DNA from: Taenia hydatigena
Taxonomy: Eukaryota; Platyhelminthes; Cestoda; Cyclophyllidea; Taeniidae
Assembly (NCBI GenBank): GCA_036345935.2
Contig: JADWOT020001179.1
Coordinates: forward strand, 1-64,000
Direction of reading: 5' to 3'
Length of the DNA: 64,000 nucleotides
Of the stretch, positions 1-11,199 are shown piece by piece; within the stretch, counting starts at the first letter, position 1; every line of letters begins with the position of its first letter. The notes under the pieces are model-generated. The model was not told where the DNA came from and made no database searches. It was given only the letters and a program-made list of their open reading frames with translations. Both the position numbers and the translations under genes were made by a program.

Positions 1-366
1 CGATTTTTGGATGTGACTGCATTGGAAGTAGCGAGAGCCGAGAATGTATCGTTGGAACATGGATTTTTGCCATGTGACTGCATTGGAAGTAGCGAGAGCC
101 GAGAATGTATCGTTGGAACATCGATTTTTGCCATGTGACTGCATTGGAAGTAGCGAGAGCCGAGAATGTATCGTTGGAACATCGATTTTTGCCATGTGAC
201 TGCATTGGAATTAACGGGAGCCGAGAATGTATCGTTGGAACATCGATTTTTGCCATGTGACTGCATTGGAAGTAGCGAGAGCCGAGAATGTATCGTTGGA
301 ACATCGATTTTTGCCATGTGACTGCATTGGAAGTAGCGAGAGCCGAGAATTTATCGTTGGAACATC
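1..366. repeat. 61-bp tandem repeat array, six copies
   Basis: Six head-to-tail copies of a 61-bp unit begin at 1, 61, 122, 183, 244 and 305. Each starts CGATTTTTGCCATGTGACTG and ends near GTATCGTTGGAACAT. The first copy lacks one base; the fourth carries several substitutions. The array reaches the left edge of the window, so it may be longer. The ORF inside it is only the repeat read in one frame. It is a minisatellite or the edge of a satellite block. Confidence 0.95.
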
Positions 367-3309
367 GTGCTTCTTTGATTGTGCTCGCACTTCTTATCAA
401 ATGATTCAAATATCAGACGCGACACGATCAGATCCATTACTTGAGAAGCCAACATTGTACTCTAGGCACTACTCATACAAAGCATGCATTTCGGAGACCC
501 TTTGAAGGACCGATAATGTGAGCAGTATGCTCTTCCACGTACTCAAACCGAGAATCGTGAAAAAGCGTTGAGAATTGGTGCTTTAGGGTCCAAAGCGCAT
601 TTAAAGGCCACCTCACTTGTTCGCTTGTGCTATTCGTTTCCCCATCACTTCATGCACAATCACCCACTGCACACTAGTGCAAATATCTCGTGACAACACG
701 CACTTGCCTATAGTACTACTAGAACCGCATGCCAAGTGTGTAGATGAATTTTTTCGGTAAATTGCGTCAACAAAGTGAAGTTCAAGGACTTCGAAAATGA
801 CAGTAGGAGTGGAGACTGAAGATAGCTGCAGAGTAGTAGTGAGGCACTTTCGTTCAGTCTGCTTCGCTTGGCTGACCCCTCCCATCAATCATATTTGAAT
901 GACAAAAATGCTATCATTAACTTCTCGAATCACTTCCACTTTCAACTTTGTTGCGCTTTAACTTGCCATTATTTGGTGTAGGTTCCAACTGAGTCCTTGA
1001 TAACGATATAAATAGTTATCGTTTTTTGTTATATTTAAACAAAAATGCCAATATAGGAGAAATCAGGTTCTTTATCACCAAATAAGGAAATAATTGTAAA
1101 CTCAACGCGTTAGCTTCACTAAACTTGACTTTTCTTAAATTAAGTAAATTAGCCACAAAAGTAGGTGCCGATTGGTTGAAGCGAGAAGCTAGTTAGCAAA
1201 AGCCAAGCCGGTTGTAAGCAGGCAGAGTTACTATAGACGTTTTAGAAGGCATTTTCTCAAAAGTACGGAACGAACCACGGAAGATGAAGGACATTAGGTT
1301 TTTAGGCACAGTGCGTCACCTACGCAACACACGCAATGTCCAATGACCCCAGCGCGGTGCGTGGGCAGAGAAAATTCTAGCTGTTGGCTTTTGGGTAAAG
1401 CAACTACCTTTAATTACGCCGCTTACCTTAAAATATGGCTTTCTTACGCACGATTCCGTCTATCGGTATTTACCGGCCTGCATCCGCTCACGTGGCACGC
1501 GTAGTCTGTTCTCCAGCTAGTGTAGATATCATGATGCAGACCAAATGAACTGGTTTAGCCAAAAATATAACTAGTAGGAAGGAGGAAATGAGCTACTTAC
1601 TTAAGTCTAAGTTGAGTGAGGTCAAAGTGGATAACGTTATTCAAGTAAAAGGGTCCGTGACGTTATATTTAACTCCCTCAACCAGCTCGTCACGCTTGAG
1701 ATCAGGAAGATACACGAGCTTTGCAGGGGTCCGCTCAACGAAGTACATAACCCATTGCACCTCGTACCCTGTCTTTTGACTAAATGATCCATGACTAAAG
1801 ATCCTTTTTTCCTTACACGCTTTTCCTCGAAAAGCTTTTCATGGACATCTCAAACCCTACGCAAACCTGAAAAGGGTTCTAGCAGGCTTCATTTTGACTA
1901 CATCCAGCTAGAAAATACCTGCCTTAGCTTCTCCACACTTCGCCTCGAGGGTCTGCGTCGTTAAGTTTATGCTCAGTAGAATGGCACAGGATGGTAGATT
2001 AAGGGGAACACTGACCTCGGACGTGACTCTGAGTGCAAACCTCATTCAAATCAAAAACTGCACGTAGAATTATTTGCTGTTTCTTCACGTAGTTTTGATT
2101 GTGTTTAGGGATCACACTATTCCTGAATTCGGTCATCTCAGTCCGTATGTTTTGACAAGGGCGAACAGGAGGAAGTCGTGATTGCACCATCTTTGTCCAG
2201 ACGGACCGAAAGGAAGCAGTGTGTTGACAGTGAGATGTGGTCAATCGAATCACCCTCACTGGTTGGCATCACACGCCATTAGCGCGTTCTCTTTATCAAT
2301 CGCTTGATTAACTTTCCTTCCCTTATTCGTTTTAACCTCTTTTATCAAATTCCATTAATCAGACCCTCATGCAACCTGGTCATTCATTCAAATCGATCTA
2401 AGCGAATAACAGTTCATAACGTCAAGTCGTTTAATTTATGATTGAATCAGCATTAAAATTTGGCGTATTCTTAGATGACCTGATTTAAGTTAGACACTAC
2501 ATGAACAATGAAATTAGAAATTGGAATAATTCAAAATGTACATGATTAAGGCATCGCAGCGTTCTATGGACAGCGCTAAGACATCACTTGCAATTCGCCA
2601 ATTTGGACTAAGGATTTGGTGAAGTGCAGTGGTAAAGGAAAGGAGACGATTCTTTTCTTCCCGAATTATTTGGCTTCCACAAAAATTTCAATTTGCTGTA
2701 TTTTGGAGTGTCGATGGCAGCGACACATTCGATTAACGGATCATATTGAGGGCTAAAGTAAGGCTTATAGAGCATTCTCAGATGCCCCAATTTATGCTGT
2801 AGAATACACGCAATTCCACCTATTCACGCTGGTTCTTTCAGTAATGACCTTTGAGAGTGTATTCTTGCTTTATGAAATCGCATTTTGCTTGCCACTTTTG
2901 CACTTATGATCAGAAAGTAGTCGAGTCACGCATGTGGGTGCGTAGTACAATGAGATGAGCTGTGCCTTGCCCATCGCTCACATCGGAACCGCTACCACAC
3001 AGTCGGTTCCTTCATACCAGGAGGTCAGAGTGAATGATGACCGCAGTAGTCGGGCAGATACATAATGGCATGTGCTGCCTTTATGCCTTCCATAAAAAAG
3101 TAACTTATGTTTTAGGTGTTAAGGCCACCAGCCGCCAGCAATCTTCGCTTCTCACATTATTTAAATAGAAAGCACACCCAACCTTGCTTCCAAGTAATCT
3201 GATTTTCCTCTGTTTTTTGACTTCATGCTTTGCAGAGTCTACTTAAAACAAAGCGGGTTTGTTTCTTTACCATGGATTGCAGTGAAAGTAAGTAGCCTCG
3301 AACAGAATG
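367..3309. other. Unassigned sequence without a supported gene
   Basis: No ORF above 91 codons and no convincing splice-bounded exon was found. A minus-strand frame at 613-888 ends in a stretch with IVHEV that faintly recalls a metalloprotease zinc site, but it is too weak to call. No copy of the dispersed repeats seen elsewhere in the window was recognised here. Confidence 0.5.
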
Positions 3310-4105
3310 CGTTGCTCCCAGAATAAGGTGTCCCATTTGACATTCTATAAAACCAACTTCTCTGCTATCTTACGTCTATCCTCCTCATCATCTTGATTGT
3401 ACTTCTTTGCAACCTTTAGCAGCCGTTTTACCTTCGTCTTGGACTAACGACTTCTGTATTTGGTGATGGTGCTGCTGTCCTCTTTGTTCTTGCCAGCATC
3501 CCTACCCTGGCACACGGAGAATGCCATTGTCATCAATGCTGAAGCCCACCTCATACCTAGGCACACCTCTTGGCGCCGATGAGATGCCTGACAAAACAAG
3601 CTCACCTGAAATGCAGTTGACACAATTCAGCACACGCTTCCTTCATTCCATGCACATACAATTCCGCATCCGATTGATTGCCTTCGACACTACACAAGCC
3701 AAATACCTGCTTCGTCGGAATTCATGTTTTACGACTTATCATCGTCGCCATCGCATCATCCTCCACCTTCGCACATGGTAAATGCGGCTCACATTCAAAA
3801 ACCTCGTTCATCAACAGTCTCCTATCTATGACTGGTCAAACTGCCCTACCAGCACTTATGATTCCGCCATTCCTTTGCCCCCAAAGAAGTTCCACAACAG
3901 CTTCTCCATCTTTACATTACACATCAAACCACCCACTAACACTGTCGTTTGAATGTTAGCTCAGTTTACCTTCGCATATTCATTACAGTCTTTGTAGCAT
4001 TCATAGTCCGACTGAAGAGGTATGAACACAGTTGCTCAAATCAGACTTCGATGAGAGTCACATTGAGAAGAATGATCTTAATCAACGATTTCGCCTCCAT
4101 GCTCA
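3310..4105 (-). pseudogene. Hsp70-family chaperone pseudogene (middle and C-terminal part)
   Basis: Read on the minus strand with frame changes, consecutive Hsp70 landmarks appear in the family order. They are EQLCSYLF near 4040, VLVGG and EKLLWNFFGGKGM (3943-3869), IPTKQVF near 3720-3700, [15 protein letters not shown] (3592-3547), DDNGILRV (3535-3510) and KKYNQDDEEDRRKIAEK (about 3400-3357). In intact Hsp70 these span the end of the ATPase domain, the substrate-binding beta domain (the GIPPAPRGVP signature) and the start of the helical lid. In-frame stops and several frameshifts rule out a functional chaperone. The first half of the ATPase domain is not visible upstream. No introns are evident, so it could be a processed copy or an old fragment of an intronless gene. 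The two small plus-strand ORFs over the same bases are shadows. The family call rests on the ordered motifs and is fairly firm; the subfamily is not resolved. Confidence 0.8.
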
Positions 4106-5819
4106 AGAGACATAACGAAACAGGTCATCGTCCCATTACACATTTGCTCCCATCATTCACCCAGAGCTTGTAGAATCCGTCTTTCGTGCGTTATTAGCAA
4201 AGTTAAAGTAGCGTTTGCAGTTGCATGCAATGGTGAAAACTCGATTACAATGTAACAAACACACACTTATATGCAGTCATTAAGTAAGGTCAAGATCAAA
4301 TGAACAAGACGTATCATACAAAAGCTAGGAAGAAAGTATAATTCTTTAAGTTGGTCCTTAGTGCAGGTCACCTACCACGGTCTCGGATAAAACCAATTTA
4401 ATTTTTGTCATCTTTATTTTGAATAAGCCCCGAACAAATGCTTGCTTTGAACCAGCTATCTCTACTAAAGCACGAGGTGCTCAGTCTAGATAGTGCTGCC
4501 TAGAAGGGTACATATCCAATGAAAATGCTAAGTCAGACGCCAAATGATAACACAGCTACACATTATAGTATTTTGCTTTGAAAGTGGTAGTGAAACGGCT
4601 CTTCGATTTCGGCTACTTACTCAATCAATTCGTGCTGGAGACAGCAAAGCCAATGAGTAGGACAATATCTAGTGGACAGGACATTTACAACACAGTGTCT
4701 AAGTCACACAGGCACCAGAGCATCGTTATCCAGGGTCCACCGCACTGACGATTTTGCAGTCACAAGTCATCATGAATCCGTAACCTCCGCTCACACCAGT
4801 AATTACCTACACGTCTTTTTACGCCGGAGTCTGTGTAGTGCTTCATTTTCTCTAGTGTGCAGTCGCCAACAAATGAGAAGAAGTGTGAGGCTGTGGCAAG
4901 TCGTGATTGGACGAAAGGCTTCCAATAAGCACGCCGTGATTTGGAAGCTTGTGGTAATGGAAACAGTCTCACACTACAATTAACACACTTGTCTTCCAAG
5001 GCGCCTCCCAAGGGTCGATGAAAGGTGGGAGTCTGCACCACACGAGTTGTGTGTCGATCGGCTTAACAGAGCCACGCACATTCAGCTGCAAATGCATTTG
5101 AACAGGTCGCATAAAGTTATCCACATCAACTCCTCATAGTATTGAATCATTTCAACAAAATTAGCTTTAGATCAATATCTTATCAGCTGCACTATTTCTC
5201 CTGCCTAACTGGAGAAGAACTGAATGATCTGGTGTTGGTAAATGGGGTGAGTGCTGGTGTTTCTATCTCCAGCAAGACCAATCGTCTGACCAAGACAACG
5301 CGCCTCATGTTTGCAGCCATCATTCGGCTGATGGAGCGTTGGTGAGTGGAAGTGCCTCTCTGCATTTGAGATCGCTTTCAGCCAATGCAATCCTCGCATC
5401 GCTGATCGCGAGTTCTTTACCCATTCTTTATCTTCTCCCCCACAACTCCATAAAGTTGTTTCTACACTCATAACTGCATTTATCTCAACGTTTTGTGTTC
5501 ATGCATTCCTGCACGCCAATTAGTTCCTCGATTTGTCACACAGCTTCGTCTATTCTTGTTTTGAGGATCCACTCAAATGCTCTACCATCCATTCGCACTA
5601 CTACTTAGTCATTCTAGGGCTGCTCATCTGCTCATTCTCGCACTTCAATCGCTTTTAAGAACATTCATTTCTGGACCTAGCTTTTCGACTGATTGCTGAA
5701 TTTTCAATCCGCCTCGAAGTCGTTTAATCTTTGATGGATTTCGAATGGATACGGACATTTAGCGGACACACTAATTCAACAACGCGTTCCAGATGTAAAC
5801 CTCATAATAAAATGCAATG
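4106..5819. other. Unassigned sequence without a supported gene
   Basis: Short overlapping ORFs on both strands (4672-5041 and 5142-5471) show no recognised domain and no paired splice sites. I see no duplicated partner elsewhere in the window. Nothing else is supported. Confidence 0.5.
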
Positions 5820-6365
5820 CCGAGGTGATAGGGTAACGGCCCTTTTTAAGAAGTGATGAATTTAAATTTCATTACACTGATCGGTGTCGGATGAGGCTTC
5901 ACTACTGCCAAAGTCCTAAAAAACGTCGCTGTAAGTGTTGGGAGTTAGGATTCCAATGTTTGGTATGACTGTGACATCTTTCCGCAGTAAGTTGCTTGTG
6001 GCAACAGTCGGTAGCATGGATTTCGCCTTACACCGACGGTAGATCAGGTCAGTCCTTTCTGCATTCATCTTAATTTTCTAACCCTTTTTTCTCCTATTAT
6101 CTGTGAGGTTGGTGTGGTTAAGGCGTGTCCACGTAGAGCGGATCCTGTCATCCATTACGAGGACGTGAGTTCGAGAAAGCAAATGGGTAGAGACAACTCT
6201 GGTATTGTCGATCTGGACTCCATACAAAGGACAAAAATGGCAATGGAAAAGGTTTATAGAAGTTTTAACCACTAAGACTTCCTTGAGGTATGGAAGTGTG
6301 AAACAAAGACCATCGCATTAACGCGTTGTGCGTTCTCCAGTCCCTGATTGGGCGCACTTAGCGGT
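5820..6365 (+). repeat. Dispersed repeat D, copy 1, with tRNA-like A and B boxes
   Basis: This block shares colinear sequence with 8850-9310, 18340-18760, 52250-52620 and 60240-60640 on the plus strand, and with 16985-17115 and 41340-41800 on the minus strand. Shared landmarks are a GGTCAGT-CTTT-CTGCATT segment, a pyrimidine tract, a GGTGAGTCTGGTTAAGGCA segment and an end near AACGCGTTGTGCG. At 6115-6125 TGGTTAAGGCG fits the Pol III A-box consensus. At 6169-6177 GTTCGAGAA differs from a B box at one base. The 43-nt spacing suits a tRNA-like promoter, so a tRNA-derived SINE origin is possible. Other copies match the boxes less well. The block sits just upstream of a kinase exon relic here and in two other copies. 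Confidence 0.7.
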
Positions 6366-7445
6366 AGAGTCCTCAGTGCTCCCAATTTCTCAGCCAACAG
6401 TGCTCTTCTAGGCTGCCTGGATTTGGCTGAGGGACGCTGACCACCCGACACCAAGCTCATTTGCGCTACTGCTCCGATTAATGCCCACTATCCCTCACTA
6501 TCACTATTCAACGTCATTTCTTTCCTTTCCGAAATGGACCGTCTCCACGGAAGAGCATGTGGCAAGATTCGCCATAGACTTGAAGAAGAGGACATCTGGT
6601 TGCGTAAAGTTCAATTTGCGCAATTCAATTACCTACCATTATCATAAGAAGAAGGACGAAATATCAACTACTTGCTGAGATAAATTAGCCTTTTCCAATC
6701 ATTCAACTGAACTTCTTTCTACACAATCTATTTTACTTGAAGCTACTCTGACTTGTCCATCTTATAATCATTGAACGATCATTTTAAGCACGCTCATGGG
6801 CAGTGCTACTGCATCCACCTTACCGTCTCACCCTTGCGAGGTCCATCTATCACATCTATCCGAGAAGTAGAATTTGTCATCTGCGGCACAACCACTGATT
6901 ATCAGTGGCTGCAGTTTCATACCGATTTTACGGGAAAAAACCTTCATTAAAATAATGAGGGCTAGTCAACAACACTTTCGAGTTCTTCCGTTCGGTCAGC
7001 AGCGATAGACTTATGCGTATGGTGTTTGACTGGACTCATGGGTCGTAATGGCTGCGATGTATCTAAAGCTTGAGCGAGTAGTGCATAGAGATCTACGAGC
7101 AGAGAAAGTGGTGGTTGATGTAAGCAGATTTTTAAGGTTCGCTGACTTCAAATAAACCAAAGTACTTGGTTTCCATCAGGGATATTATTAAACTTGAGTT
7201 CAAGTAGCCCTTTGTATGCCCACAAGAAAAAATTCCTATTTTGCCATCTTTATCGCCTATCATTTGCTTTGGCAACGGGGGCAAGGATAAAAGGCTACCA
7301 GCCTATATTTGAAGCCGAAATGTGGTCCTTCAGGGTCTTTATGTTCAGTATTTTAACGTACAGAGACAAGCCATACAAGGATTGGGTCATTTATCAAATC
7401 TTGGAGCGTTCGCCAATCCGGCCCTTTGATAAGGTGGATTTGATC
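6366..7445 (+). pseudogene. Protein tyrosine kinase relic I (hinge, catalytic loop, APE to helix F/G)
   Basis: Three pieces follow each other in kinase order. At 6366-6464 a diverged hinge exon includes LLGCLDLAEGR, aligning with DGALRDCLKPADGRQLD of the better-preserved relic at 16834-16954. At 7048-7119 the frame reads MAAMYLKLERVVHRDLRAEK then VVVD, followed by GTAAGC; HRDLRA is the tyrosine-kinase catalytic loop. At about 7180-7445 the frame reads AHKKKF, FALATG and MWSFRVFMFSILTYRDKPYK, matching the WSFG-hydrophobic-EILTYG-KPY region of the C-lobe. G-to-R and E-to-S changes hit conserved positions, and the DFG motif is not found. The HRDLRA form is most like Src-type kinases, while the QIL after the C-lobe motif recalls Ack kinases; the family is left open. 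Decayed and not translatable as a whole. Confidence 0.75.
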
Positions 7446-7586
7446 CTACATCACACAGAATCCCGCACATTTTTGGTCCTGTAATCTTTTTAGGGAACAA
7501 TCAATTCGACATTATTGGTTTGTTTTCCTTGTCTGGTGATTTTGATATTTGGGCACTTTGCATGTGCTCATACCCATAGTAGAGCC

Positions 7587-7802
7587 AAGATCGGTGCTCT
7601 AGGCGAACAGGAGTGCATGAGTGTCACACGGGTTTAGATCCGCCTTCTAGACCAGCCTCCATGTGACGGTGAAGAGACGTTGACAAAGTAGTGTGTTGCT
7701 GAAATTGCAATGAAAGAGGGAGAGTTGCTTGAGAAGGCAAAGATGTTGAATGAAACTTCGCTATGCTCTTTGTGATGCCATCGACAGATAGTGAGGCTAG
7801 AG
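7587..7802 (+). pseudogene. Tyrosine kinase N-lobe relic
   Basis: One frame reads KIGALGEQECMS near the start, then VAEIAMKEGELLEKAKMLNE. After a +1 shift it reads CHRQIVRLE (7776-7802). This is the order of a kinase N-lobe: glycine-loop region, beta-3 VAxK-like strand, helix C and the CHxxIVRL strand. Two in-frame stops (TAG) and one frameshift disable it, and the glycine loop is badly eroded. It lies downstream of relic I and upstream of relic II, so it is probably the N-lobe of relic II, with the middle exon lost where repeats now sit (8030-9310). Confidence 0.5.
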
Positions 7803-8029
7803 AGAAGACGACTGTGATCTACATCAAAGCTACCACCTTCATTCACCTCAGGTGATGCCCTCGTGGCAGCCTAGGCTTAACAAGTTTGATTATTAGACTT
7901 CGGCGTCACCAAATGATCGGATTTGGCATGTGTTTGAGTGATCGGGTCCCCACTTTACAGAGGAGTGAGCAAAAGGAGCCTCAGTGAGTCCCTAAGGAAG
8001 AAAATTCAATTGCAAGCCGCAGCGGCCAA

Positions 8030-8560
8030 GACGTTTCAGCGGCGCCGATCTCTGACGCATAAAAATGCCATTGCCGAGTGAAATCTATTTTGGCCTTAGA
8101 TTATATAGGCACTTCAATCGGCATTAGAAGCTTTGCAAGCACTCCAGCATTGCAAAACACTTTGTTGATTTGTTTCTTTTCGCGCAGGAGAAAGATTTAT
8201 GCATGCAAACGCATTAGCCTCCAAGCATCAAATCTGCTTTAGTAAAATCAAGGAACCGCCTTTTTCCTCTCACTATAATTTTTGCCGTGCTTCAAAATTA
8301 GCGCCACATATGTGTGACACGGATCATATCTTAGGCAAGGATGGTCAGTCATACTGGCTCGTGCTACAGGAGCATTCATTGAGATCAACGCGAGCAAAAA
8401 GACGCAATTGGTTTATTGTGCTTACGGCATTTGCCTAAGCCAAGCCTGTGGTGGAGTGGCTGCGGATGGTCGCTGGGAGGCACACTCTTCTACATCTATC
8501 CGTCCTACATACCATCCAAAATCATTTGACCATTCACCCACTCATTTGTGCGCTTCGGCA
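8030..8560 (-). repeat. Palindrome-bearing dispersed repeat P, partial copy
   Basis: Reverse-complement match to the second half of the units at 15200-15700, 37700-38300 and 39000-39560. It includes the dyad CACATATGTGTGAC near 8305-8318 and the flanking segment TTAGGCAAGGATGGTCAGT. The ORFs at 8199-8602 are readings of the repeat. Confidence 0.7.
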
Positions 8561-8849
8561 GACCTTATATATGAATTCCTTTTTGGACTCCATTTTTACT
8601 AACTACTAAATGCTAATCCACCTTGAAGCCGTCTTTTTTTCAATGGGGCCAGAATGGTTACACTCGTTAATCGAACCCATTAATCCAACAGTGCGTCCCT
8701 TATGTAGTTCAACTCATAAAATGAAATTTTGGATTAATGGAGTGATGGCCTATTTCGGAAGGGTAGTGGTCTCTTTAATTACTTCACTAACAAAATTTTG
8801 CCTCCTTAGACTTTGAAAATGATTCATTTTAGTGCCCATTAGGATGATC

Positions 8850-9310
8850 AGGGCAGGATGAAGGTCCGTCTCTGCCACGTTTCTGAAGGGGGTCGCTGAA
8901 ACTGTTTATACTTGGGGTTCTAAAGTTTGGCATGACTACGACATCTTACTGTGGTAATTTGCTAGCAGCGGCACTCGGTGGCCTGAATCCCACCTTATAC
9001 TGACAGTGAGTCAGGTCAGTACTTTTTGCTTTCCTTTAATTTTTCGAATTCCTTTCTCAGCAAAAACTATCACTAGTGAGGTGAGTCTGGTCAAGACATG
9101 CCCATGCACAACGGATTCTGCCACTCACTGAGCGGACGTGAGACCAGAGGAGGAGGTGGGAAGTGGCAACTTCAGAGTACCAATGAATAAGACTTACAAC
9201 TACCCAAAATGTTGAAGCCTTCTTAAAAAGGAAAAGTTGGTGCAAAGACATCCGCATCAACGCATTGTGTGCTTTCCTTGGTCTTGGGTTCGATACACCG
9301 AAATCGCATG
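8850..9310 (+). repeat. Dispersed repeat D, copy 2
   Basis: Colinear with 5880-6365, including the GGTCAGTAC-TTTTTGCTTTC segment, the pyrimidine tract, GGTGAGTCTGGTCAAGACATG and an end near CAACGCATTGTGTGC. The A- and B-box positions are more eroded than in copy 1. It is followed about 140 bp later by kinase relic II. Confidence 0.7.
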
Positions 9311-9447
9311 CAGCTTACCAACGAGAAGACATTTCACGAGAGACGACGTCTTGCCAGCGATATGAACGCATTCTTTTGGTAGGTTAGTCAGCCAGTCAAC
9401 AGTAATGGAATTGCGTGTATTTTGTTTCACTGGACGTCCTGGTCGTG

Positions 9448-9680
9448 ATGGCTATGGCGTATCTACAAATTATGGGCGTGATGCAGGGAGATCTGCGAGT
9501 GGCGAAAGTAATAATAGACGTGAGTGGTTCCATAATGCTCGCTAACCTCCGATGGTAAAAATTTTCTTAGCTTCAATCGGGACTTTGCAAAAGATGAGCT
9601 TATTTGAGTCCTTACACACCCATCGGAGAAACGGCCACTCTATGGACACTAAGCGTTGATTGCTGAATTACATTCATCTT
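9448..9680 (+). pseudogene. Protein tyrosine kinase relic II (catalytic loop and activation segment)
   Basis: At 9448-9519 the frame reads MAMAYLQIMGVMQGDLRVAK then VIID, followed by the donor GTGAGT at 9520. It aligns base for base with relic I (7048-7119) and has the intron at the same codon. Relative to the catalytic loop HRDLRAAN, HR has become QG. A second piece at about 9565-9680 reads FAKDELI, a stop, then THPSEKRPLYG and ALIAELHSS, which parallels the AHKKKF...ALATG segment of relic I. Stops and loss of HRD make it non-functional. The shared intron position shows that relics I and II descend from one intron-containing gene by DNA duplication, not retroposition. Confidence 0.65.
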
Positions 9681-9700
9681 GCTTCCTCTTTTCGTTGTAG

Positions 9701-9913
9701 GCACCAAAAGCAATGATTGACGACCGCGAGCAGAATGTTAAAGCTGATGTACGGCCCATTGGAGCAACAGAGATTTCTGTTTGCTTCTCCACCATGATAT
9801 CTTCCTGCTTCCTAATTTTGATTTTTTGTTCTAAGCAGCTTCAAATCGTACACGCATTGATACCCCGCCGCAATACCATGGCTGTGAACATGAGGCTAAA
9901 ATTCATTGAGAAT
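9701..9913 (+). CDS. Exon-like open segment with a predicted membrane helix (partial gene, unknown)
   Basis: A 213-bp open segment (71 codons, phase 0 at both ends) is bounded by the acceptor TTCCTCTTTTCGTTGTAG at its left and the donor GTGAGT at 9914. It begins APKAMIDDREQNVKADVRP. Residues about 27-44 (SVCFSTMISSCFLILIFC) form a hydrophobic stretch long enough for one membrane helix, followed by a basic segment (PRRNTMAVNMRLK). No family is recognised. It lies 20 bp after kinase relic II, so it may be a neighbouring exon of that duplicated locus. The chance of a 71-codon open run between good splice sites is not negligible, so confidence is modest. Confidence 0.35.
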
Positions 9914-9949
9914 GTGAGTAAATGTGTGTGTCACATGCAGAGAAGGTGA

Positions 9950-10920
9950 TGGTTAGTGGGGTGAAATGAGAAAATTGTGAGATGAAGCGACAGCAGGAAG
10001 GGAGGAGTAATATTTCTAAATGATAATTGTTTTACTTGTTTAAGGCATGTGCCTTATAAAAAGGAGAAGTGGAGGAGAAGTGACTAAAAAGTGCAAGGAA
10101 AACAATGTGCCAGCATTGAAGTAATAAATTGACGCGGTGGAAGTAAAGTTGATATGCGTCAATTGGAATGTGTTTGGAGAAAAAGAGGATAGGAAGAAAA
10201 GGAGGAAGAAAGGAAAGAAATAACGTGGTATAAGTAATAGAGGTTGACAGGGGGGCGTGAGGAAAGGAGAGAATGAGAGGCATCTACTAGTAGGCTATAA
10301 GTGGTTGAAGTTAAGGAAAGAAAGATGCGCATTGAGAGAAAGGAAGGAGGAAAGAGGGAAGATGGCACGAGGAAGCGAGGTAAGAAAGTGGGAATGATGA
10401 AGGGAGAGAGGGAAGGAAGGTCCTCTACTAATAAGCTACACGTAGGTAGGTGGTTGTGAGAGGTGGTGGGAGTAGGTGCATGCGGGTAGGTGGGATGGAG
10501 AGAAATGAAGGAGACAGGTACCGGGGGCCAAATGTGGCCACTACTAGGAGGATGTAAGGGAAAGCAAGTGACGTGGAGGAAAAAAAGCGCAAATTGGAAA
10601 AACATGATTAAAAATTTATGTAAGAAATAGACAATTGAAAATGAAAGTGTAAGAAGGAAGGCAAATAAAAGGAAGTCAAGGGAGACGTGGGTGGCACAGG
10701 ACGCACAGGCAAGAGAAAGGTGTGAGTAGGAAATGCCCGGCTTCCGGTCCAGACTACCTTCCTGTCGAAGAGGAGAACCACGTTTTGCTGCTAACTGGTG
10801 TGTAGGTGCGACAATAGAGAAAGGGAAATAGGAGTGGTAAAAGAGGACGAGAAGGAGAGAAGACGCCTGCGGTGAATAGATTAATAAAAGAAGGAAAGAA
10901 GGAGCAAAGAAAAAGGGGGT
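9950..10920 (+). repeat. Purine-rich strand block 1
   Basis: For almost 1 kb the plus strand is dominated by A and G, with runs such as GGAAAGAAGGAGG and TGAGAGAGGA. Embedded is ATCTACTAGTAGGCTATAAG, also found at 60630-60650 and partly at 10430 and 52625. The long minus-strand ORFs here (10032-10605) are low-complexity Ser/Pro/Leu/Phe translations of the pyrimidine strand, not genes. The block is related to 49790-50750 and to short tracts at 18780-18910, 52640-52780 and 60650-60760. Confidence 0.8.
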
Positions 10921-11199
10921 TGCGCAAAAGCAGACACATCGTCTGCCGCATTTTTGGTCCTCCTCTTCTTCTCTTTCTCTTTCTTCTCAGTGGGCACCGA
11001 CACCCAATCCTTATCTACTCCGAGAGCATTTGGTGAAAATTCGATGCTTGTGAACAGTCTCTCTCCTTCTCCTCCTCTCTTCATCTACTTGGATAAGTGA
11101 ACGCTTTCACTTGAATGCTAACCACTGTCAGCCACTCTTTTTTTGCTTTTATATCATTAAAAAAGCAATGGCCTTTCTTTTCTGCCATAAATTATCTAA

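Noticed and set aside
613..888. Minus-strand frame with IVHEV that could be a metalloprotease zinc site
   Set aside because: Only a handful of positions resemble astacin-type enzymes, the third histidine is absent and there is no supporting context.
10032..10605. Minus-strand ORFs up to 148 codons
   Set aside because: Low-complexity Ser/Pro/Leu/Phe translation of a pyrimidine-rich strand with no domain and no splice sites.
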